Positions 49,070-58,393 of a stretch of 64,000 bases of DNA are shown piece after piece. Location of the stretch: positions 1-64,000 of the forward strand of contig BBYL01000032.1 in assembly GCA_001570385.1 (NCBI GenBank), written 5' to 3'. Made by a program: the position numbers and the translations under genes. Position 1 is the stretch's first letter, and every line of letters starts with the position of its first letter. The stretch is from Microtetraspora glauca. GTDB lineage: Bacteria > Actinomycetota > Actinomycetes > Streptosporangiales > Streptosporangiaceae. Under the pieces are notes generated by a model. It was not told the origin of the DNA, did no database searches, and saw nothing but the letters and a program-made list of their open reading frames with translations.

Positions 49070-51358
49070 ATGACCACGTTCCTGACCTTCACGATCCTCG
49101 GGCTCGTTCTGGGGTCGGTCTACGCGATCGCGGCCTCCGGCCTGGTCCTCACGTACAACACCTCGGGGATCTTCAACTTCGCCCACGGCGCGCAGGCCAT
49201 GCTGGGCACGTTTCTCTACTGGCAGCTGACGTACGGCTGGGGCTGGCCCATGTGGCTGTCGCTGGTCGTGGTGGTGGGCGTCGTCGGCCCCGCGATGGGC
49301 GCGATACTCCACGCCCTGATCATGAAGGGGCTGCGGGACACCGCGGACGTGACCAAGATCGTGGTCACCGTCGCGATCCTGCTCGGGATGCTGTACCTCT
49401 CCCAGTGGATCTGGCACCCCGAAGAAGCGCGGATCATGGAGATGTTCTTCGGCTCGGGCGCGAAGATCGAGTTCGCCGGCGTGGTCATCCGGGTCCACGA
49501 GATCATCTGCCTCGTCGTGGCGGCCGCGATCGCCGTCGGCCTGCGGCTGCTCTTCACCCGCAGCCGCGTCGGCGTGGTCATGCGCGGCGCCGTCGACGAC
49601 CCCGACCTGCTCCGGCGATGCGGGCACAACCCCGACCGCGTCGCCGCGCTCTCCTGGGCGATGGGCTCGACCCTCGCCGTGCTGGCCGGCGTCCTGATCA
49701 CCCCGATCGGCGGCGGCGCCCTGGAGGCCAACGCGCTCACGCTGCTGGTCATCGACGCGTTCGCGGCCGCGATGTTCGGCCGGCTGCGCAGCATCCCCCG
49801 CACCTTCGTCGGCGCGATGGTCCTCGGCATGACGGCGACGTACGTCATGGCGTACTTCCCGACCGACTGGACGTGGTCGGGGAACTTCCGGGTGTCGCTC
49901 CCGATGATCATCCTGTTCGTCGTGCTCATCGTGCTTCCCCAGGACCGGCTGCGCGGGGCCGCGATCCGCACCCGCGAGCGGTACCGCGTGCCGACCGTGC
50001 GCAAGGCGGCGGTGTGGGGCGCGGTGCTCGTGGCCGTGGTCTTCCTGCTGACGCTCCTGATGGAGGAGACGTCGGTCACCACGTTCGCCCTGGGCATGAC
50101 GTTCGCGATCATCGCGCTGTCGCTCACCGTGCTGACCGGCTACGCGGGAGAGTTGAACCTCGCGCCTCTCTCGTTCGGCGCGGTCGCAACGATCGTCGCG
50201 TTCCACTTCGGTGTCTCGGGAACCGGCCTCGCGGCCCGCCTCACCCTGTGGGGCATCCTGCTCGCCGTCCTGGTCACCGCCGTCGTGGGCGGGCTGGTCG
50301 CGCTGCCGGCGCTGCGGCTGCGCGGCCTCTATCTGGCGCTCGCGACCATGGCGTTCGGCGTCTTCCTGTCCACCATGGTCTTGCGCGACACCGTCGAGCA
50401 CACCCTCTTCGGCCGCACCTTCTCGATCTTCCCGAACGGCACGCTGATCGTCCCGCCGCTCAAGATCGGCCCGCTCGACCTGCGCGACCCCGAGACGTTC
50501 CTGCTCACCGCCACGGCCCTGTTCTCGCTGATCGCGGTCGGCCTCGTCGCGCTGCGCGGCAGCGGGTACGGCAGGCGGCTCGCGGCGATGAAGGACAGCC
50601 CGGCGGCGGCGGCGATGCTCGGGCAGAACCTGGTCAAGCTGAAGTTCGGCGTGTTCATGATCTCCGCGGCCATCGCCGGTCTCGGCGGGGTGCTGATGGC
50701 GAGCGCGAGCGGCTCGGTGGCGGGGGAGAACTTCGCCGTCATGGCCAGTCTCGGCCTGGTGATGCTCACCGTCGTCGGCGGCATCGGCTACATCAGCGGC
50801 GCCCTCTTCGGTGGCCTGATGTCGGGCGTCGGCTTCACCATCATGGTGGGCACCTTCAACGACCTCGCCGCGGCGACTCCCGCGATGGAGACGATCTACA
50901 AGTCGCTCGGCCAGCTCGCGATGGTCGCCACCGCGCTGATCGGCATGGGGGTCGGCAAGAACCCCAGCGGCACCGTCCACGACATCATCGAGGGCTACCG
51001 GTCCCTGCGGAAGGCCAGGCCGGTGCTGATCGGCGGCGCGGTCGCCGAGGCCGTGCTGTACGTCCTGACCCTCACCGGCGTCATCGGCAACTGGTGGTTC
51101 GCGATCCTCAGCGCCTGCCTCGGAATGATGCTGCCCGTCTTCGGGAAGATGATCATGCCCGAGGCCGTGCTCTCCGAGGAGGAGCTCGCCCGCCGCAGGA
51201 GCACGCCGCTGGAACTGGAGGGGATCGACGAGCCGTACACCGAGGAGCTGCGGCGCCGGCTCGACCGAGAGCTCGGCCTGCCCTCGGGCGTCGACCGCGC
51301 CCCGCGCGTCCCGGCCCCGCGGGCGGCCGAGGAGGGAGACGTCCATGTCGTTGCTTGA
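49070..51358 (+). CDS. ABC transporter permease, LivH-LivM fusion
   Basis: The 762-residue protein joins two permeases. Residues 1-290 are LivH-like (LGSVYAIAASGLVLTYNTSG, IFNFAHGAQAMLGTF, TRSRVGVVMRGAVDDPDLLR as the ATPase-docking loop). Residues 310-640 are LivM-like (ALSLTVLTGYAGELNLAPLS, ALRLRGLYLALATMAFGVFL, YGRRLAAMKDSPAAAAMLG as docking loop). A further pair of helices and a charged tail (RRSTPLELEGIDEPYTEELR) follow. One chain thus supplies the whole channel. The C-terminal tail is not part of the standard family. Its stop overlaps the start of the first ATPase gene by 14 bases. Confidence 0.92.
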   Translation: MTTFLTFTILGLVLGSVYAIAASGLVLTYNTSGIFNFAHGAQAMLGTFLYWQLTYGWGWPMWLSLVVVVGVVGPAMGAILHALIMKGLRDTADVTKIVVTVAILLGMLYLSQWIWHPEEARIMEMFFGSGAKIEFAGVVIRVHEIICLVVAAAIAVGLRLLFTRSRVGVVMRGAVDDPDLLRRCGHNPDRVAALSWAMGSTLAVLAGVLITPIGGGALEANALTLLVIDAFAAAMFGRLRSIPRTFVGAMVLGMTATYVMAYFPTDWTWSGNFRVSLPMIILFVVLIVLPQDRLRGAAIRTRERYRVPTVRKAAVWGAVLVAVVFLLTLLMEETSVTTFALGMTFAIIALSLTVLTGYAGELNLAPLSFGAVATIVAFHFGVSGTGLAARLTLWGILLAVLVTAVVGGLVALPALRLRGLYLALATMAFGVFLSTMVLRDTVEHTLFGRTFSIFPNGTLIVPPLKIGPLDLRDPETFLLTATALFSLIAVGLVALRGSGYGRRLAAMKDSPAAAAMLGQNLVKLKFGVFMISAAIAGLGGVLMASASGSVAGENFAVMASLGLVMLTVVGGIGYISGALFGGLMSGVGFTIMVGTFNDLAAATPAMETIYKSLGQLAMVATALIGMGVGKNPSGTVHDIIEGYRSLRKARPVLIGGAVAEAVLYVLTLTGVIGNWWFAILSACLGMMLPVFGKMIMPEAVLSEEELARRRSTPLELEGIDEPYTEELRRRLDRELGLPSGVDRAPRVPAPRAAEEGDVHVVA

Positions 51359-52079
51359 GACCCGGGGCATCACCGTCAGGTTCGGCGGCAACACCGCCGT
51401 CGACGACGTGAGCATCGGTGTCGACGAGGGCCGGATCACCGGGCTGATCGGGCCGAACGGCGCCGGCAAGACCACGCTGTTCAACACTGTCACCGGACTG
51501 CAGAAGCCCGCGTCGGGCCGGGTCCTGCTCGACGGGGCCGACATCACCCGGCTGGCGCCTGCCAGGCGGGCGCACCTCGGCATGGCCCGCACCTTCCAGC
51601 GGCTGGAGCTGTTCCTGTCGCTCTCGGTGCGGGACAACGTCAGGGTCGCCGGTGACATCCTGCGGGCCAACACGCGGCACCGCGTCGACGTCGACAAGGA
51701 GACCGACCGCGTCCTTTCGCGTACGGGCCTCGGCGATATCGCCCACCTGGAGATGTCCGACGTACCGACGGGACGGGCGCGGGTCGTGGAGGTCGCCAGG
51801 GCGCTGATGACCTCGCCCCGCGTACTGCTGCTGGACGAGCCCGCCTCCGGCCAGACCGAGCAGGAGACCGAGGACTTCGCCGGGCTGCTGGCCGGCCTCG
51901 CCGCCGAGGGGCTGGCGATCTGCCTGGTCGAGCACGACCTGCCGCTGGTGATGAAGCTCTGCTCGACCATCCACGTGCTCGACTACGGCGCCGTCATCGC
52001 GTCCGGCACGCCGAAGGAGATCCAGGAGTCGCCCGAGGTCATCGCGGCGTACATCGGCACCGAGGAGGTCACGGCGTGA
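51345..52079 (+). CDS. ABC transporter ATP-binding protein, LivG type
   Basis: This 244-residue ATPase has Walker A GLIGPNGAGKTTLFN, the LivG loop GMARTFQRLELF, Walker B RVLLLDEPASGQ and switch His in LVEHDLPLVM. The ABC signature, normally LSGGQ or LPYGxQ, reads VPTGRARVVEVARAL. The Q and second G are changed, as in a subfamily linked to non-amino-acid LIV-type importers. Its stop overlaps the GTG start of the next gene. Confidence 0.92.
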   Translation: MSLLETRGITVRFGGNTAVDDVSIGVDEGRITGLIGPNGAGKTTLFNTVTGLQKPASGRVLLDGADITRLAPARRAHLGMARTFQRLELFLSLSVRDNVRVAGDILRANTRHRVDVDKETDRVLSRTGLGDIAHLEMSDVPTGRARVVEVARALMTSPRVLLLDEPASGQTEQETEDFAGLLAGLAAEGLAICLVEHDLPLVMKLCSTIHVLDYGAVIASGTPKEIQESPEVIAAYIGTEEVTA

Positions 52080-52822
52080 GCGCGGCACGACAGACGGCGC
52101 CCCTGACCGGGGAGAACGCGGAACCGGCGCCGCTCCTCGAACTCGCGGGCGTACGCGCGGGCTACGGCCCGATCGAGGTGCTGCACGGCGTGGACCTGAA
52201 GGTGGGTCCAGGCTCCGTCGTCGCGCTCCTCGGCCCCAACGGCGGCGGCAAGTCCACCACCATGAAGGTCTGCGCGGGCCTGCTGCCGCTCACCGGCGGC
52301 GAGCTCAGGTTCGCCGGCCGCCGGATGAACGGCATATCGGGGGAGGACGCCGCCCAGCTCGGAGTGTGCTCCATCCCCGAGGGCCGGGGCATCTTCCCCA
52401 ACCTCACGGTGCGGGAGAACCTCTGGGTCGGCACTGGCACCGGAGCGAAGCTCTCGGCCATGGAGGAGGCGGCCTACTCCCGCTTCCCGATCCTCGGCGA
52501 GCGGCGCCACCAGCTCGCCGGCTCGATGTCGGGCGGTCAGCAGCAGATGCTGGCGCTCTCCCGCGCCCTCGGCACGGACCCGGCCGTCCTGCTGCTCGAC
52601 GAGCTGTCCATGGGACTGGCGCCCATGATCGTGACGCAGATGTACGACACCGTCGCGCAGCTCGTCGCCGAGGGCCTGTCCGTCCTGGTGGCGGAGCAGT
52701 TCGCCCGTGCCGTGCTGCCCATCGCCGACACCGCCGCCCTGATGCTGCACGGGCGCGTCGTCTCGGTCGGGCGGCCCGACGAGATCGAGGACCAACTCTC
52801 AAGCAGCTATCTAGGAGGCTGA
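52076..52822 (+). CDS. ABC transporter ATP-binding protein, LivF type
   Basis: GTG 52076 overlaps the LivG stop. The 248-residue protein has Walker A LLGPNGGGKSTTMK (Gly for the usual Ala), VCSIPEGRGIFPNLTVRENL, signature SMSGGQQQMLALSRAL, Walker B VLLLDELSMGLAP and VAEQFARAVL where LivF usually has VEQN. It pairs with the LivG-type protein. The canonical signature here may compensate for the altered one in the partner. Confidence 0.93.
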   Translation: MSAARQTAPLTGENAEPAPLLELAGVRAGYGPIEVLHGVDLKVGPGSVVALLGPNGGGKSTTMKVCAGLLPLTGGELRFAGRRMNGISGEDAAQLGVCSIPEGRGIFPNLTVRENLWVGTGTGAKLSAMEEAAYSRFPILGERRHQLAGSMSGGQQQMLALSRALGTDPAVLLLDELSMGLAPMIVTQMYDTVAQLVAEGLSVLVAEQFARAVLPIADTAALMLHGRVVSVGRPDEIEDQLSSSYLGG

Positions 52823-52825
52823 GCG

Positions 52826-53182
52826 ATGCTGACCGAGGAACGCCGTGAGAAGTTCACGTCGGACGTGGCGGACATGAAGCTGAAGACGGACGGGTCACGC
52901 GGGGATGCGTGGACGCGCGTGCTGGGCGTGCTCCTGATGATCGCCGGCGTCGTGGGCGGGTTCATCTCGTACGTGAACTCGCTGGCCCAGGACGACCTGC
53001 GCAACGTGGGCTCGTTCCAGGTGCTGGCGACCGCGTTCGCCGCGCTCACCGTGATGGGCGCCGCGCTGTACCTCGCCGCCGCGGTGGCGCGGGTGCTGCG
53101 GCTGTGGCTGCTCCGCCAGCTCCTTGAGGGGCAGGCGCACACGGACCAGATCGCGGCCGCGATCGGGGACCGCCGTCTCTGA
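52826..53182 (+). CDS. Small membrane protein with two predicted helices
   Basis: ATG 52826 is preceded by AGGAGG and starts four bases after the ATPase stop, so it belongs to the importer transcript. The 118-residue protein has a charged N-terminus (LTEERREKFTSDVADMKLKT), helices near VLGVLLMIAGVVGGFISYV and LATAFAALTVMGAALYLAAA, and a basic tail. Similar small proteins accompany LIV-type importers in steroid-type clusters of actinomycetes; function is unknown. It may be an accessory subunit. Confidence 0.7.
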   Translation: MLTEERREKFTSDVADMKLKTDGSRGDAWTRVLGVLLMIAGVVGGFISYVNSLAQDDLRNVGSFQVLATAFAALTVMGAALYLAAAVARVLRLWLLRQLLEGQAHTDQIAAAIGDRRL

Positions 53183-53217
53183 GACGTCTTCCAAGGCGCG
53201 TCCGCGCCCCGTGACCC

Positions 53218-53232
53218 TCCCGTTCAGCGGGA
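53218..53232. promoter_or_regulatory. Motif P, site 4, upstream of the OYE-family gene
   Basis: TCCCGTTCAGCGGGA fits TCCCGNTNANCGGGA, 78 bp before the TTG start at 53310, the same distance class as sites 1 and 3. Confidence 0.65.
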
Positions 53233-53309
53233 TTGGCCGGGGACGGGGGATCCTCCGCTCACTAACGTCAGCCGTGCTCCCGTGATGGAGTCCGGACGGA
53301 GGATCCCCC

Positions 53310-54548
53310 TTGACTCAGACAACGCCCAGGGCCCACGACGTGCCGGACGTGCTCGCTCCGGCGAAGCTCGGTCCGGTGACCCTGCGCAACCGCATCATCA
53401 AAGCGGCCACCTATGAGGGGCTGAGCCGCAAGAGCCTCGTCACCGACGAGCTCATCGAGTTCCACGTCCGGCACGCGGCCGGCGGAGTCGGGATGACCAC
53501 GGTGGCCTACTGCGCGGTCGCCCCCGAGGGCCGGACCGACCGGCGCCAGATCCTGTGGACTCCGGAGGCGCTGCCCGGCCTGCGCAAGCTGACCGAGGCC
53601 GTGCACGCCGAAGGCGCCGCGGTCGCCGCGCAGATCGGCCACGCGGGTCCGGTGGCCAACCCCAAGTCCAACAGGCTCCCCGCGCTCGCGCCCAACCGGA
53701 ACTTCCACGCCACCACCACCAGCTTCACGAAGGCCGCGACCCGGGACGACCTGACCCGCATCGTCGCCGCCCACGCCCACGCGGCGACCATGGCCATCGA
53801 GGCAGGGTTCGACGCCGTCGAGATCCACCTCGGGCACAACTACCTGGCCAGCTCGTTCCTGAGCCCCAAGGTCAACCACCGCAAGGACGAGTACGGCGGG
53901 AGCCTTGCGAACCGGGCCCGGCTGTCGCGGGACATCACCCGCGCCGTCCGCGACGCGGTCGGCGACCGCATCGCGATCACCGCGAAACTCAACATGGACG
54001 ACGGCGTGCCCGGCGGCTTCTGGCTCGACGAGGCGATCAAGGTCGCCCAGTGGATCGAGCAGGACGGCTCCCTCGACGCCCTGGAGCTCACCGCGGGCAG
54101 CTCGCTGCTCAACCCCATGTACCTGTTCAAGGGTGACGCGCCCCTGCGGGAGTTCGCGGCCGTCATGAAGCAGCCGGTGAAGCTCGGCGTCAAGATCGTC
54201 GGCAAGCACTTCCTGCGTGCCTACCCGTACAAGGACGCCTACCTGCTGGAGGACGCCCGGCAGATCCGCGCCGCGGTCAAGATGCCGCTCATCCTCCTGG
54301 GCGGGATCACCAACAAGCAGGTCATGGACCAGGCGATGAGCGAGGGCTTCGAGTTCGTCGCGATGGCCCGCGCGCTGCTGCGGGAGCCGGACCTGATCAA
54401 CAGGATCAAGGCCGACGACAGCGTCACGTCCCTGTGCATCCACTGCAACAAGTGCATGACGGCGATCTACGGCGGCACCCACTGCGTGCTCACGGGCCCC
54501 CTGATCGCGCAGCCGCCCGTGCCGTCCGCACGGAACGCGCAGTCCTGA
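53310..54548 (+). CDS. NADH:flavin oxidoreductase, old yellow enzyme family
   Basis: TTG 53310 is preceded by CGGAGGA. The 412-residue protein is a single FMN-barrel: LGPVTLRNRIIKAATYEGL, AAVAAQIGHAGPVAN (substrate His), FDAVEIHLGHNYLASSFLSP, NHRKDEYGGSLANRARL (FMN loop), LGGITNKQVMDQAM and FVAMARALLREPDLI. A CIHCNKC run near the C-terminus matches the iron-sulfur ligand region of 2,4-dienoyl-CoA reductase types, but the second flavin domain is missing. It should reduce a C=C bond in an enone or dienoyl-CoA. It is first in the igr-like operon. Confidence 0.9.
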   Translation: MTQTTPRAHDVPDVLAPAKLGPVTLRNRIIKAATYEGLSRKSLVTDELIEFHVRHAAGGVGMTTVAYCAVAPEGRTDRRQILWTPEALPGLRKLTEAVHAEGAAVAAQIGHAGPVANPKSNRLPALAPNRNFHATTTSFTKAATRDDLTRIVAAHAHAATMAIEAGFDAVEIHLGHNYLASSFLSPKVNHRKDEYGGSLANRARLSRDITRAVRDAVGDRIAITAKLNMDDGVPGGFWLDEAIKVAQWIEQDGSLDALELTAGSSLLNPMYLFKGDAPLREFAAVMKQPVKLGVKIVGKHFLRAYPYKDAYLLEDARQIRAAVKMPLILLGGITNKQVMDQAMSEGFEFVAMARALLREPDLINRIKADDSVTSLCIHCNKCMTAIYGGTHCVLTGPLIAQPPVPSARNAQS

Positions 54549-54564
54549 GGAGAGAACCGAAACA

Positions 54565-56229
54565 GTGCGACACGAGACGATCGCCGACCTGCTGCTCGAC
54601 CGGGTGGGGGACGACCGCCCGGGCCTGCGGACCCGCGAGCGGACCTGGACCTGGGACGAGGTGGTGCGCGAGAGCGCCGCCCGTGCCTCCCTCGCCGGGG
54701 CGCTGCGGATCGAAGGTCCGTTCCACATCGGGGTCCTGCTCGACAACGTGCCGGAGTACGTCTTCTGGCTCGGCGCGGCGGCGCTCAGCGGTGCCTCGAT
54801 CGTCGGCATCAACTCCACCCGCCGCGGCGCGTACCTGGAGCAGGAGGTCAGGCACACCGATCTCCAGCTCGTCATCACCGACGAGGCCGGGCTGAAGCTG
54901 CTCGACGGCCTCGACATCGGCGTGGACCGCGACCGCTTCCTCCTCGTGGACGGCGACGAGTACGCCGGGCAGGTCGCGGCGCACGCGTGCGATCCCGTAC
55001 GCGACCCCGGGATCACGGCGGAGACGCGGATGCTGCTGCTGTTCACCTCCGGTACCACCGGCGCGTCCAAGGCCGCAATCTGCTCCCAGGGACGGCTGAC
55101 CGACCTGGGCTACTCCAACTGCGAGAAGTACGGCGTCGGCAGGGACGACATCACCTACTGCTGCATGCCGCTCTTCCACGGCAACGCGGTGATGGCGCTG
55201 TGGGCGCCGTCCCTGACGGCGGGCGCGTGCGTCACCCTCGTGCCGAAGTTCTCCGCGTCCGGCTTCCTGCCCGACGTCCGCTTCTACGGCGTCACGTTCT
55301 TCACGTACGTCGGGAAGGCCATCGCGTACGTGCTGGCCACGCGGGAACGGCCGGACGACGCGGACAACACGCTCACCCACGCGTTCGGGACCGAGGCGTC
55401 GCCCGAGGACCAGGCCGAGTTCCTGCGCCGCTTCGGCTGCCGGCTCATCGAGAGCTACGGGTCCAGCGAGGGATCGGGCATGATCCGGCTCGCGCCCGAG
55501 GGCCCGGCCGCCGCGCTGGGGCGCCCCGCCCACGCCGGCGTCGTGGTCGTCGATCCGGAGACCAGGGAGCCGCGTCCCCGCGCGGTGCTCGACGAGCACG
55601 GCCGGGTGACCAACGCGGAGGAGGCGATCGGCGAGATCGTCAACACCGAGGGCGCGGCGAAATTCGAGGGCTACTACAAGAACGACGCCGCGAACGCGGA
55701 GCGGGTCAGGCACGGCTGGTACTGGACCGGCGACCTCGGCTACGTCGACGAGGCCGGCTACATGTACTTCGCCGGGCGTTCCGGCGACTGGATCCGGGTG
55801 GACGGGGAGAACATCTCCGCGCTCCTGAGCGAGCGGGTCCTGCGCCGCCACCCCCACATCGTCGCCGCCGCCGTGTTCGGGGTGCCGGACGCGCGATCGG
55901 GCGACCAGGTGATGGCCGCGATCGAGATTCCCGAGGGGATGGGCTTCGAGGACCTCGGCCTGCCCGCGTTCCTCGCCGAACAGGCGGACCTCGGCACCAA
56001 GGGGGCGCCCCGCTACGTCCGGGTGTCGCACGCGCTGCCCGCGACAGGGTCCAACAAGCTCCGCAAGAAGGAGATGCAGCACGACGGCTGGCGGATCGAG
56101 GACACCGGGGACACGGTGTACCGCTGGGTCGGCCGCGGCGAGCCGCACTACACCCTGATGACCGGAGAGGACAGGACCGCGCTGCGCGAGGAGTTCTACG
56201 CCAACGGACGCCAGAGATTCCTGCCGTAG
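54565..56229 (+). CDS. Acyl-CoA synthetase, FadD17-like
   Basis: GTG 54565 follows GAGGAGAG. The 554-residue protein has LLFTSGTTGASKAAICSQGR, MPLFHGNAVMALWAPSL, ESYGSSEGSGMIRLA, WYWTGDLGYVDEAGYMYFAG, RSGDWIRVDGENISALLSER and TGSNKLRKKEMQ (catalytic Lys). The N-terminus (LLDRVGDDRPGLRTRERTWT, LLDNVPEYVFWLGAAALSGA) closely resembles mycobacterial FadD17, a steroid side-chain CoA ligase. It probably loads the substrate side chain for the dehydrogenase/hydratase/aldolase genes that follow. Confidence 0.88.
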   Translation: MRHETIADLLLDRVGDDRPGLRTRERTWTWDEVVRESAARASLAGALRIEGPFHIGVLLDNVPEYVFWLGAAALSGASIVGINSTRRGAYLEQEVRHTDLQLVITDEAGLKLLDGLDIGVDRDRFLLVDGDEYAGQVAAHACDPVRDPGITAETRMLLLFTSGTTGASKAAICSQGRLTDLGYSNCEKYGVGRDDITYCCMPLFHGNAVMALWAPSLTAGACVTLVPKFSASGFLPDVRFYGVTFFTYVGKAIAYVLATRERPDDADNTLTHAFGTEASPEDQAEFLRRFGCRLIESYGSSEGSGMIRLAPEGPAAALGRPAHAGVVVVDPETREPRPRAVLDEHGRVTNAEEAIGEIVNTEGAAKFEGYYKNDAANAERVRHGWYWTGDLGYVDEAGYMYFAGRSGDWIRVDGENISALLSERVLRRHPHIVAAAVFGVPDARSGDQVMAAIEIPEGMGFEDLGLPAFLAEQADLGTKGAPRYVRVSHALPATGSNKLRKKEMQHDGWRIEDTGDTVYRWVGRGEPHYTLMTGEDRTALREEFYANGRQRFLP

Positions 56230-56267
56230 CCCCGTCACGGCCCAGCAACCACGTAGGAGAGCGGAAC

Positions 56268-57434
56268 ATGGATCTGCGCGAGACCGCCGCGCAACGACAG
56301 CTGCGCATGGAGCTGCGCGGCTACTTCGCGAGCCTCATGCCGGAGGACGAACGCCGCCGGGTCGGCGAACAGGGCGTGGGAGGCGACCGATTCCGGGAGG
56401 TGGTCAGCCGGCTCGGCGCCGACGGCTGGCTCGGGATCGGATGGCCCACCGAGTACGGCGGGCAGGGCCGCTCGATCGAGGAGCAGTACGTCTTCTTCGA
56501 CGAGGTCCAGCGGGCCGGGCTGCCGTTCCCGTTCGTCACCGTCAACACGGTCGGCCCCACGCTGATGAGCAAGGGGTCGGAGGAGCAGAAGAAGCGCTTC
56601 CTGCCCGGCATCCTGTCCGGTGACATCGTCTTCGCGATCGGCTACACCGAGCCGGACGCCGGAACCGACCTGGCGTCCCTGACGACCCGCGCGGTCCGGG
56701 ACGGCGACGAGTTCGTCATCGACGGCAGCAAGATCTTCACGAGCGGCGCGAACACCGCCGACTACGTCTGGCTCGCCTGCCGTACCGACCCGGACGCGCC
56801 CAAGCACAAGGGCATCTCGATCCTGATCGTCCCGACGGACGCGCCCGGGTTCTCCTGGAGCCCGATCCAGACCGTCGGCGGCATGGTGGTCACGGCCACG
56901 TACTACGGCGGCGTCCGGGTGCCCGCGACCGAGGTGGTCGGCGAGGTCGACGGCGGCTGGCGGCTGATCACGCACCAGCTCAACCACGAGCGGATCGGCC
57001 TCGCCGCGCTCGGCGGGCGCATGATCCAGCTCTGGGAGAACGTCCTCGCCTGGGCGAAGGAGAACGGGACCATCGAGCTGCCGTGGGTCCAGCGGGACTT
57101 CGCCCGCACCTACGCCAAGCTGGAGGCGATGCGCCTGCTGAACTGGAAGATGACCAGCGCGGTGGCGCGGGACGTCCTGTCCGGCGCCGACGCCGGAGCG
57201 GCCAAGGCGTACGGCACGGAGACCCACATCGACGTGCAGCGCACCCTCACCGGCATCCTCGGCGCGGCCGGGCGGATCCGCCCCGAGTCGCCGGGAGCCG
57301 TGCTCGCCGGGCAGATCGAGCAGCTGTCCCGCCAGGGCATCGTGAACACCTTCGGCGGCGGCGTCAACGAGATCCTCAGGGACATGGTGGCCACCCAGGG
57401 GCTCGGCCTTCCCCGGTTGGGACGCGGCGCATGA
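56268..57434 (+). CDS. Acyl-CoA dehydrogenase, alpha-type subunit of a heteromeric pair
   Basis: ATG 56268 with TAGGAGAG upstream gives 388 residues. Features: WLGIGWPTEYGGQGRSIEEQ, FAIGYTEPDAGTDLASLTTR, IDGSKIFTSGANTADYVWLA, LNHERIGLAALGGRM, and C-terminal NTFGGGVNEILRDMVATQGL. This layout matches the larger-lobed FadE partner in mycobacterial ChsE-type heterotetramers that desaturate steroid side-chain CoA esters. The second dehydrogenase, after one intervening gene, is its likely partner. Its stop overlaps the ChsH2-like start. Confidence 0.9.
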   Translation: MDLRETAAQRQLRMELRGYFASLMPEDERRRVGEQGVGGDRFREVVSRLGADGWLGIGWPTEYGGQGRSIEEQYVFFDEVQRAGLPFPFVTVNTVGPTLMSKGSEEQKKRFLPGILSGDIVFAIGYTEPDAGTDLASLTTRAVRDGDEFVIDGSKIFTSGANTADYVWLACRTDPDAPKHKGISILIVPTDAPGFSWSPIQTVGGMVVTATYYGGVRVPATEVVGEVDGGWRLITHQLNHERIGLAALGGRMIQLWENVLAWAKENGTIELPWVQRDFARTYAKLEAMRLLNWKMTSAVARDVLSGADAGAAKAYGTETHIDVQRTLTGILGAAGRIRPESPGAVLAGQIEQLSRQGIVNTFGGGVNEILRDMVATQGLGLPRLGRGA

Positions 57435-58393
57435 ACGAGGCGTACGAGGACCGGCTGCGGGCCTTCGTCGGACGCGAGATCAACCCGCTGAGGCCCGGCC
57501 AGGACCCGGTCAACCAGCCGATGATCCGGCACTGGGTCGAGGCGATGGAGGACGACAACCCGATCTACCTGGACGAGGCGGCCGCCCGCGCCACCGGCAG
57601 GGACGGGACCGTCGCGCCCGCCTCCATGGTCCAGGCGTGGACGATGCGCGGGTACGCCGCGACCGCCGCGCCGAAGGGCGGCGGCGGCTTCGACGACCTG
57701 GTCGCCCTGCTCGCCGAGGGCGGCTACACCTCGGTGGTGGCGACCGACTCCGAGTTCGAGTTCCACCGCGAGCTGGTGCCCGGTGACCACATCGGCATGC
57801 GGGAGGTCGTCGAGTCGATCTCCCCGGAGAAGGTCACCGGCCTGGGCACGGGACGCTTCGTGACCACCCTGAAGACGTACCACGACCAGGACGGTGAGAT
57901 CGTGGCCGTCCAGCGCTGGCGCACCCTGCGGTTCCGCCCGAAGGAGAAGCCCGCGGAAAAGCGGAACGAGAAGCCGGAACCGAGGGCGCTGCGGCCCCGC
58001 CCGGCGCTCAACAGGGACAACACGTTCTGGTTCGAGGCGGCGCGCGAGCACCGGCTGGTGATCCAGCGGTGCGCGGCGTGCGAGACGCTGCGCCACCCGC
58101 CCGGCCCCTGCTGCCCTGAGTGCGGCTCGTTCGAGTGGGACACCGTTCAGGCGTCCGGCCGCGGGCATGTCTACAGCTTCGTGGTCAACCACCACCCCCG
58201 CCATCCGGCGTTCGACTTCCCGATGATCGTCGCGGTCGTGGAACTCGCCGAAGGCACCCGGCTGATCACCAACCTGGTCGGCGTCACCCCGGAGGAGGTC
58301 GAGATCGACATGCCCGTCGTCCTCGACTGGTTGGACGCCGATCCCGAGTTGTCGCTTCCGGTGTTCCGGCCGGTCGCCCAGGAAGGTCACTGA
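57431..58393 (+). CDS. chsH2: MaoC-DUF35 fusion, ChsH2-like
   Basis: ATG 57431 overlaps the previous stop (ATGA). The 320-residue protein has an N-terminal hotdog domain (residues 1-170: VEAMEDDNPIYLDEAAARAT, DSEFEFHRELVPGDHIGMRE) and a C-terminal DUF35 domain with zinc-finger cysteines (IQRCAACETLRHPPGPCCPE, CGSFEW) and an OB-fold part (GRGHVYSFVVNHHPRHPAF). This is the ChsH2 architecture of the Mycobacterium igr operon. The hotdog part pairs with ChsH1 to hydrate an enoyl-CoA; the DUF35 part binds the Ltp2 aldolase, whose gene is three downstream. Confidence 0.9.
   Translation: MNEAYEDRLRAFVGREINPLRPGQDPVNQPMIRHWVEAMEDDNPIYLDEAAARATGRDGTVAPASMVQAWTMRGYAATAAPKGGGGFDDLVALLAEGGYTSVVATDSEFEFHRELVPGDHIGMREVVESISPEKVTGLGTGRFVTTLKTYHDQDGEIVAVQRWRTLRFRPKEKPAEKRNEKPEPRALRPRPALNRDNTFWFEAAREHRLVIQRCAACETLRHPPGPCCPECGSFEWDTVQASGRGHVYSFVVNHHPRHPAFDFPMIVAVVELAEGTRLITNLVGVTPEEVEIDMPVVLDWLDADPELSLPVFRPVAQEGH

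Noticed and set aside
49055..51970. Long open frame on the minus strand opposite the LIV permease
   Set aside because: It is rich in His, Arg, Gln and Asp with no domain, and mirrors a convincing membrane protein on the plus strand. Long antisense frames are common in high-GC DNA.
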